Of a stretch of DNA of 64,000 bases, positions 58,670 through 64,000 are shown one piece after another. The position numbers were made by a program, and so were the translations under genes. Position 1 is the stretch's first letter. Each line of letters opens with the position of its first letter. The stretch covers positions 62,001 to 126,000 of the forward strand of contig NZ_LFML01000016.1 of NCBI RefSeq assembly GCF_001044425.1, given 5' to 3'. The notes under the pieces were generated by a model, which saw only the letters and a list, made by a program, of their open reading frames with translations, did not search any database and was not told the DNA's origin. Source of the stretch: Streptomyces roseus. GTDB taxonomy: Bacteria; Actinomycetota; Actinomycetes; Streptomycetales; Streptomycetaceae.

Positions 58670-59254
58670 TCACTCCCGCTTCGCGACGGTCACGGCGGCG
58701 GGCCGCAGCTGCCCCTCGGCGTCCCCGTAACCGGGTCGCACGACCTGGACCACGGTGTTCGGTTCGGCGTCGGGATCCTGGACCACCGCGACCACCTCGT
58801 GCCGGGCCGGGTCGAACGGCACGCCCGTCTCCGCGTGGCGCGGATAGCCCAGCCGCTCCAGGACGTCGACGGCCTGGTCGCGCACGGCGCGGACGCCTTC
58901 GACGATCGCACCGGGGTCGGCCCCGGCGTGGCTCAGGGCCAGTTCCAGGTTGTCGATGACGGGCAGGAAGGCCGCAGCCGTCCGGGCACGTTCGGCCGCG
59001 GCCACCCGCTCCAGCTCCCTGACATGGCGTTTGCGCAGGTTGTCGGCGTCGGCCAGGGCGCGCCGCCAGCGGTCCTCGGCCTCGCGCAGCGCGGCCGCGT
59101 ACTCGTCCTCGGGGGCTGCGGTGCCGGTCGCGGCGTCCGGCCCCGGCTCCGCTTCCACCGTCGGCGGCCCGGGTTGCGCGAGGTCCCCGAACGGCGGCTG
59201 TACGGCGCCTTCCGGCGTCGGGTCGGGCTCTCGGTCCCGGGGCGGTATGGGCAT
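58670..59254 (-). CDS. grpE: GrpE nucleotide exchange factor
   Basis: The protein has about 194 residues. An acidic, proline-rich N-terminus precedes a long helix (EDRWRRALADADNLRKRHVRELERVAAAERAR) and the beta domain (GVPFDPARHEVVAVVQDPDAEPNTVVQVVRPGYG, with the typical FDPxxHEAV motif). It releases ADP from DnaK. I prefer the ATG at 59254 because GAGG lies 7 nt upstream; a GTG at 59263 immediately after the dnaK stop is possible. Confidence 0.94.
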   Translation of the reverse strand: MPIPPRDREPDPTPEGAVQPPFGDLAQPGPPTVEAEPGPDAATGTAAPEDEYAAALREAEDRWRRALADADNLRKRHVRELERVAAAERARTAAAFLPVIDNLELALSHAGADPGAIVEGVRAVRDQAVDVLERLGYPRHAETGVPFDPARHEVVAVVQDPDAEPNTVVQVVRPGYGDAEGQLRPAAVTVAKRE

Positions 59255-59264
59255 GGCCGCCACC

Positions 59265-61181
59265 TCAGCCCTTGTCGAACTCGGCGTCGATCACATCGTC
59301 GTCGTCCCCGGCGCCGCCCGGCGCGGACCCGCCGGCAGCGGATCCGTCGGGTGATCCGGCATCCGTCGGACCGCCTGCGGCGGCTCCGGCCTGGTGGGCC
59401 GCGAGTCCGGCGAAGACCTGCTGGAGTTCGGACGCCAGCGGCCGGACCTTGTCCACCCCGGCCTCGTTCTTGACGGCCTCGCGGGCCTCCGCCACCAGCA
59501 TCTCGGCGCGGGCCTTCTCATGTGCGGGCGCGGCGTCGCCGAGCTCGTCCAGGCGCTTTTCGACCTGGTAGGCGATGGCGTCCAGTTCGTTGCGCGCATC
59601 GACCGCCTCGCGCAGGGCCTGGTCCTGGCCGCGGTTGCTCTCGGCCTCCTGGACCATCCGCTCAACCTCGCTGCTGTCGAGGTTGGAGCTCTCGCTGATG
59701 GTGATGCCCTGTTCCTTCCCGGTGTCCTTGTCGCGCGCGGTGACGTTGAGGATGCCGTTGGCGTCGACGTCGAAGGTGACCTCGATCTGCGCCTCTCCGC
59801 GCGGCGCGGGGCGGATGTCGGTGAGCTGGAAGCGGCCCAGGACCCGGTTGTCGGCTGCCCGCTCGCGCTCGCCCTGGAGGACGACGACGTCGACGGCGGG
59901 CTGGTTGTCCTCGGCGGTGGAGAAGGTCTCGGTGCGGCGCACCGGGATGGTGGTGTTCCGCTCGATGATCTTCGTCATCACGCCGCCGCGCGTCTCCACG
60001 CCCAGCGACAGGGGGGTGACGTCGAGCAGCAGGACGTCCTTGACCTCGCCCTTGAGGACCCCGGCCTGGATCGCGGCGCCCTTCGCCACGACCTCGTCGG
60101 GGTTGACGCTCATGTTGGGGTCCTTGCCGCCGGTCAGCCTGCGCACCAGCGCCTGCACGGCGGGAATGCGGGTGGAGCCGCCGACGAGGATGACCTCGTC
60201 GATGTCGTTGTCGCTGACCTTGGCGTCGTCCATCGCCTGCCGCACCGGGCCGAGGCAGCGCTCCACCAGGTCGGCGGTGATCTGTTCGAACGTGGATCGC
60301 ATGATCGTGGTGGTCAGGTGCTTGGGCCCGGCGGCGTCGGCCGTGATGAACGGCAGGCTGACCTGTGCTTGGGTCACCGAACTGAGCTCGGTCTTGGCCT
60401 TCTCGGCAGCCTCGAAGAGGCGTTGCAGCGCTTGCGGGTCCTGGCGCAGATCGATGCCGTTCTCCTTCTGGAACCCGTCGGCGAGCTGGTCGACCAGCCG
60501 GCGGTCGAAGTCGTCGCCGCCGAGGTGGCCGTCGCCGGCCGTGGACCGTACCTCGACCACGCCGTCGCCGACGTCGAGGATGCTGACGTCGAAGGTGCCG
60601 CCGCCCAGGTCGAAGACGAGCACGGTCTCGTGCTCCTTCTTGTCCATGCCGTAGGCGAGGGCGGCCGCGGTCGGCTCGTTGATGATCCGCAGCACCTCCA
60701 GGCCGGCGATCCGTCCGGCGTCCTTGGTGGCGGTGCGCTGGGCGTCGTTGAAGTAGGCGGGCACCGTGATGACCGCCTCCGTGACCCGCTCGCCCAGCTG
60801 CTTGGAGGCGTCGTCGGCCAGCTTGCGCAGCACCTGCGCGCTGATCTCCTCGGGAGCGTAGAGCTTGTCGCGCACCTTGAAGCGGGCGGCGCCGCCGTCT
60901 CCCGCGACCACCTCGTACGCGACGGCCTTGGCCTCTTCGGAGACCTCGTCGAAGCGCCGGCCGATGAACCGCTTGGCCGAGTAGATGGTGCCCTGGGGGT
61001 TGAGGATCGCCTGGCGGCGGGCCAGCTGGCCCACCAGGCGCTCGCCGGTGTCGGTGAAGGCCACCACGGACGGCGTCGTGCGGTTGCCCTCGCTGTTGGG
61101 TATGACCGTCGACTCACCGCCCTCCCAGACGGCGATCACCGAGTTCGTGGTGCCCAGGTCGATGCCTACTGCCTTGGCCAT
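59265..61181 (-). CDS. dnaK: DnaK (Hsp70) chaperone
   Basis: This 638-residue Hsp70 carries all signatures: [17 protein letters not shown] at the N-terminus, [36 protein letters not shown], the substrate domain ([19 protein letters not shown]) and a disordered tail ending [19 protein letters not shown] precedes the ATG at 61181. It opens the operon dnaK-grpE-dnaJ-cbpM-clpB and beyond. No CIRCE or HAIR element is visible upstream, so regulation differs from the classical actinobacterial dnaK operon. Likely a secondary DnaK. Confidence 0.96.
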   Translation of the reverse strand: MAKAVGIDLGTTNSVIAVWEGGESTVIPNSEGNRTTPSVVAFTDTGERLVGQLARRQAILNPQGTIYSAKRFIGRRFDEVSEEAKAVAYEVVAGDGGAARFKVRDKLYAPEEISAQVLRKLADDASKQLGERVTEAVITVPAYFNDAQRTATKDAGRIAGLEVLRIINEPTAAALAYGMDKKEHETVLVFDLGGGTFDVSILDVGDGVVEVRSTAGDGHLGGDDFDRRLVDQLADGFQKENGIDLRQDPQALQRLFEAAEKAKTELSSVTQAQVSLPFITADAAGPKHLTTTIMRSTFEQITADLVERCLGPVRQAMDDAKVSDNDIDEVILVGGSTRIPAVQALVRRLTGGKDPNMSVNPDEVVAKGAAIQAGVLKGEVKDVLLLDVTPLSLGVETRGGVMTKIIERNTTIPVRRTETFSTAEDNQPAVDVVVLQGERERAADNRVLGRFQLTDIRPAPRGEAQIEVTFDVDANGILNVTARDKDTGKEQGITISESSNLDSSEVERMVQEAESNRGQDQALREAVDARNELDAIAYQVEKRLDELGDAAPAHEKARAEMLVAEAREAVKNEAGVDKVRPLASELQQVFAGLAAHQAGAAAGGPTDAGSPDGSAAGGSAPGGAGDDDDVIDAEFDKG

Positions 61182-61489
61182 GAGGAACTCCTTCCGACTC
61201 GCTCGGGTGACGGCAGGACCGCTGCGCGGGCCGCTGCTCTTCCGAGCCGCGCTGCTCATGCTGGAGTCGTCCCGGCGAGCCCTGACGAGACCAGGGTGGC
61301 AAGGCGACAGCGTGCTCCGCCTGCGCCCGGCAGGTCGGAAATCGAGGAACCGCTCGACCCGGGAGAACAAGGATCAATTCGGACAAACGTCACGCTTTCC
61401 GCCTAGGCTGGGTGCGCGGGGCCCGTCGGGCGCGGATCCCGGGAATCGCCCGATCGCCCCCGATGGCCGGGGGAGAAACGGAGTGATCT
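61182..61489. promoter_or_regulatory. Divergent promoter region of the stress operon and the PucR regulator
   Basis: The 308-bp gap must hold both promoters. I searched it by eye for HAIR (CTTGAGT-N7-ACTCAAG) and CIRCE repeats and found neither. A TAGGCT hexamer lies near 61406 on the plus strand but without a good -35. No strong inverted repeat stands out. Confidence 0.5.
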
Positions 61490-63274
61490 ATGGCCAGCCA
61501 TCCGTCACGGAGGCTGCCCCTTCGCGTCGCCGACCAGGGAGTGACCCGCCACCCGAGCTCCGCTGCGGGCCCCGACCGGGACGCCCGCCCCCTCGCGGCA
61601 CTGGACCCACAGGGGCTGCTCGTGCTGTCCCACACCCTGTTCGCCTGCGTGCAGCAGAGTGAGATCGTCCGGTTGGCCATGGGGCACGTCAGCGCCCTCG
61701 GTCCCTACCACGCCGAAGCCGGATACCTCGCCACGGCCGCCGGCCTGTCCCGCGTCCCCGGCCAGGAGGCGGGAGCGCCGGCGGTCGACGACGCACCGGT
61801 GAAGCCGCCGGTCGACGACGCACTGATGAAGGGGTTCGGCGAGGCAGACGGCCCCGTATCCCTTCCGGAGCGACCATGGACCTGGGCGTTCGGGCTGCGC
61901 GGGGTCGGCGGCCTGCTCGGCTGCCTCCTGATCTCCTCCCGCTCCGAGCCCGACGAGCAGGGGCGCTTCCTGCTGGGGTCCCTGGTGGGGCTCACCTCGG
62001 CGGCCTTGTCACTGACGGTCACGCGCGCGTCGCATTCCGAGTACGCCGGTGAACTGAGCCGACTGCGCACCGAGCGCGACACCGCACTGCGGCAGCTGGA
62101 CGCCGTGCGCTCCGAGTCTCGGCTGCGGCAGACCGTGCACGAGACGCTCGCTCGTGTCGCCGCCCGGGGCGGCGGTGAGGACGCCATCACCCAGGCGCTG
62201 TACGAGCTCACCGGACTGTCGGCACTCGTCGAGGACCGGTTCGGAAACCTGAGGTCCTGGGCCGGCCCCGGCCGGCCCGACCCCTATCCGGTGCGGTCCT
62301 CGACCGACCAGGAAGAGATGTTGCGGCAGGCCGGACGCGAGGCGGGGCCAGTCAAAATCAAGGGCCGGCTGATCGCCCTGGCCCGGCCACGCGGCGACCT
62401 CCTCGGCGTACTCGCCCTCGAGGACCCCGAGGCGACAGCCGATGAGCACACCGTGTTCGCACTCGATCACGCCCAGTGGTCGCTCGCCCGGGAACTGCTG
62501 CGTCTGCGCGAACTCAGCGAAGCCGAAGTACGGCTGCACCGTCAGCTGATGGACGACCTGCTGGAGGGCGCCGAGGAGACGAGCGCCCGCGCCCGGGCCA
62601 AAGCGTGCGGGCACGACCTGCGACGTACCCACTACGTGGTCGTGGTGCACTGGCCGGGCAACGCCGCGATCAGCTCCTTCACCCGCGCCGTCGAACAGGC
62701 CACGGCGGGCTCGGCCACCCCGCCGCTGATCACCCGCCGCGGCGACCGGGTCATCCTGCTGACCGAATCCAGGCCCGACGACGACGCCGTGTACACGGCG
62801 CTGGCCCATGAGCTGGGAACGCCCGACGGAGCGATCGGGGTGAGTACCCGCTGCGACTCCCCGGACGGCATTCCCCGCGCTTACGAGGAGGCGCTGCGGG
62901 CCCTGGAGGTGCGGCAGAACTCCCGCCAGCACAGCGGGACGACCTTCTTCGACGACCTCGGGCTGTACCGGATTCTGGGGCCCGGAAACGATCTCCGGGA
63001 GCTCGAGGACTTCGTGCGGGAGTGGCTCGGCCGGCTGATCGACTACGACACACGGCACGACACGGAGCTGGTGGAGACGCTCTCGCGCTACTTCGACTGC
63101 GGGGGCAATTACGACGATGCGGCCGCCGCGCTGACGGTCCACCGCAGCACCCTGCGCTACCGGCTCCAGCGCATCCGTGAGATCAGCGACCGGGACCTGG
63201 CGGATGTCGACACCCGGCTCAACCTCCAGGTGGCAACGCGCGTCTGGAAGATCATCCTGGGCGGGCGGCGCTGA
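61490..63274 (+). CDS. PucR/CdaR-family regulator with GAF-like regions
   Basis: This 594-residue regulator is divergent to dnaK. The N-terminal half has two sensory segments, about 35-180 (VLSHTLFACVQQSEIVRLAMG to LLISSRSEPDEQGRFLLGSL) and 205-330 (LRQTVHETLARVAARGGGED to LLGVLALEDPEA), both GAF-like. The C-terminus carries the PucR helix-turn-helix (LSRYFDCGGNYDDAAAALTVHRSTLRYRLQRI, about 540-571). Family members activate adjacent genes in response to small molecules. Control of the stress operon is inferred from position. Confidence 0.9.
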   Translation: MASHPSRRLPLRVADQGVTRHPSSAAGPDRDARPLAALDPQGLLVLSHTLFACVQQSEIVRLAMGHVSALGPYHAEAGYLATAAGLSRVPGQEAGAPAVDDAPVKPPVDDALMKGFGEADGPVSLPERPWTWAFGLRGVGGLLGCLLISSRSEPDEQGRFLLGSLVGLTSAALSLTVTRASHSEYAGELSRLRTERDTALRQLDAVRSESRLRQTVHETLARVAARGGGEDAITQALYELTGLSALVEDRFGNLRSWAGPGRPDPYPVRSSTDQEEMLRQAGREAGPVKIKGRLIALARPRGDLLGVLALEDPEATADEHTVFALDHAQWSLARELLRLRELSEAEVRLHRQLMDDLLEGAEETSARARAKACGHDLRRTHYVVVVHWPGNAAISSFTRAVEQATAGSATPPLITRRGDRVILLTESRPDDDAVYTALAHELGTPDGAIGVSTRCDSPDGIPRAYEEALRALEVRQNSRQHSGTTFFDDLGLYRILGPGNDLRELEDFVREWLGRLIDYDTRHDTELVETLSRYFDCGGNYDDAAAALTVHRSTLRYRLQRIREISDRDLADVDTRLNLQVATRVWKIILGGRR

Positions 63275-63322
63275 CCGCAGCGGTGCGGCCACGGCACACG
63301 GGGCCCCGCGGCGGGTCGAGCG

Positions 63323-64000
63323 TCACGGTTGCGTGGTGCCCAGGATCAGCCGGCCCACCGAGTCGCTGAGGACACCGCGCGCCTCGGCGTCGAGGCCGTC
63401 GTCGGAGACGAAGTAGTCGATCTCGGAGAGGCCGATGAAGCGGCTGAGGCCCACGACGCCCCATTTGGTGTGGTCCGCGACCACGGCCACCTGGGTGGCG
63501 CAGTCGATCAGGGCGCGGTTGGTCTGGGCTTCCGCGAGGTTGGGCGTCGTGGCGCCGGCGCGCTCGGACACCCCGTGCGCGCCGATGACGAGCAGGTCCA
63601 CCTGGAGGGTGCGGATCGCCTGGTCCGCCAGAGGGCCGACCAGGGAGGCCGACTTGGTGGGCGCCCCTCCGGTCAGCAGCAGGGTGGGGTTGGCGCCGGG
63701 CTCCGCTCCCCTGGGCCGCAGCAGCTCGGCGACCGGGAGGGAGTTGGTGACCACCGTCAGGCCGGGGACGTCCCGGAGCCGGGCCGCCACCGCGTAGGAC
63801 GTCGTACCGCCCGAGATGGCGACGACGCTGCCGGGTTTCACGAGGGCCGAAGCGGCCTCTGCCACCGCCGCCTTGGCCCGCGACTCCAGGCCGGCCTTCG
63901 TCTCGAAGGGCGGCTCGTCCCCCGTGGTGTCGGAGGCCCTGATAGCGCCGCCGTGCACCTTCGACAGGGCGCCGCTGCGGGCGAGGACGTCCAGATCGCG
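63323..64000 (-). CDS. DeoR-family transcriptional regulator (5' end outside window)
   Basis: The visible 225 residues begin within the linker after the DNA-binding domain (RDLDVLARSGALSKVHGGA). They continue with the DeoRC sensor fold: VVAISGGTTSYAVAARL, LTVVTNSLPVAELL, LLLTGGAPTKSASLVGPLA, LLVIGAHGVSERAG and VADHTKWGVVGLSRFIGL. DeoR regulators respond to sugar phosphates and usually repress sugar catabolism genes. The helix-turn-helix and start lie beyond the right edge, and so probably does the operon it controls. Confidence 0.92.
   Translation of the reverse strand, partial: RDLDVLARSGALSKVHGGAIRASDTTGDEPPFETKAGLESRAKAAVAEAASALVKPGSVVAISGGTTSYAVAARLRDVPGLTVVTNSLPVAELLRPRGAEPGANPTLLLTGGAPTKSASLVGPLADQAIRTLQVDLLVIGAHGVSERAGATTPNLAEAQTNRALIDCATQVAVVADHTKWGVVGLSRFIGLSEIDYFVSDDGLDAEARGVLSDSVGRLILGTTQP

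Overview
The window looks like a stretch of Streptomyces chromosome, or that of a very close relative. G+C is very high, with G/C almost always in third codon positions. It carries a complete conservon (cvnABCD), a PucR regulator, a DUF6397-type protein, several DUF5994 proteins and a second dnaK-clpB operon, a mix typical of Streptomyces. I found no rRNA, tRNA, CRISPR array, intact insertion sequence or phage module.

Layout. 1-7.3 kb: an NAD(P)-binding/DUF2867 protein cut by the window edge, an Lrp regulator, a HAD phosphatase, a flavin monooxygenase, an MltG-like lytic transglycosylase, and a divergent MarR regulator/ABC exporter pair. 7.3-19.9 kb: a large FAD/Fe-S dehydrogenase, a two-gene ABC exporter whose subunits are degenerate in complementary ways, a YdjM-like membrane protein, a Ski2-like helicase, TesB, a YchJ-like protein and a DUF6397-like protein. 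20-26 kb: an orphan roadblock protein, an F420/PPOX protein, then cvnD-C-B-A and an MHYT membrane sensor. 26-32.7 kb: a methyltransferase, an MpaB-like oxygenase, a TrmO-like protein, and an AcoR-like regulator followed by an acetaldehyde-type dehydrogenase with a strong terminator.

32.7-47 kb is accessory and partly decayed. Functional-looking genes are a SpoIIE-type phosphatase, a GNAT-AAA ATPase fusion, a four-gene operon of small proteins headed by DUF5994, a divergent DUF5994 gene, a secreted ice-binding-like (DUF3494) protein followed by a DUF5819-HTTM membrane pair, and a cold-shock protein. Between them lie remnants: a frameshifted regulator, a frameshifted and a truncated DUF5994, a MerR gene with several single-base losses, an alpha/beta-hydrolase tail, an MFS gene broken by a small inversion, an aldehyde dehydrogenase tail and an isochorismatase head.

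47-61.2 kb, all on the minus strand: a small NmrA/SnoaL operon under two TetR-type palindromes, then a long stress operon read from 61.2 kb down to 48.8 kb (dnaK, grpE, dnaJ/cbpA, cbpM, clpB, zinc-ribbon thioredoxin, UBP zinc finger, cNMP-binding FAD oxidoreductase, unknown membrane protein, FUSC). It joins folding, disaggregation, thiol chemistry and membrane proteins. A PucR regulator is divergent to it, and a DeoR regulator runs off the right edge.

Candidates most worth following: the DUF3494/DUF5819/HTTM cassette with its structured leader, the asymmetric ABC exporter, the GNAT-AAA fusion, the conserved leader of the DUF5994 genes, and the stress operon.
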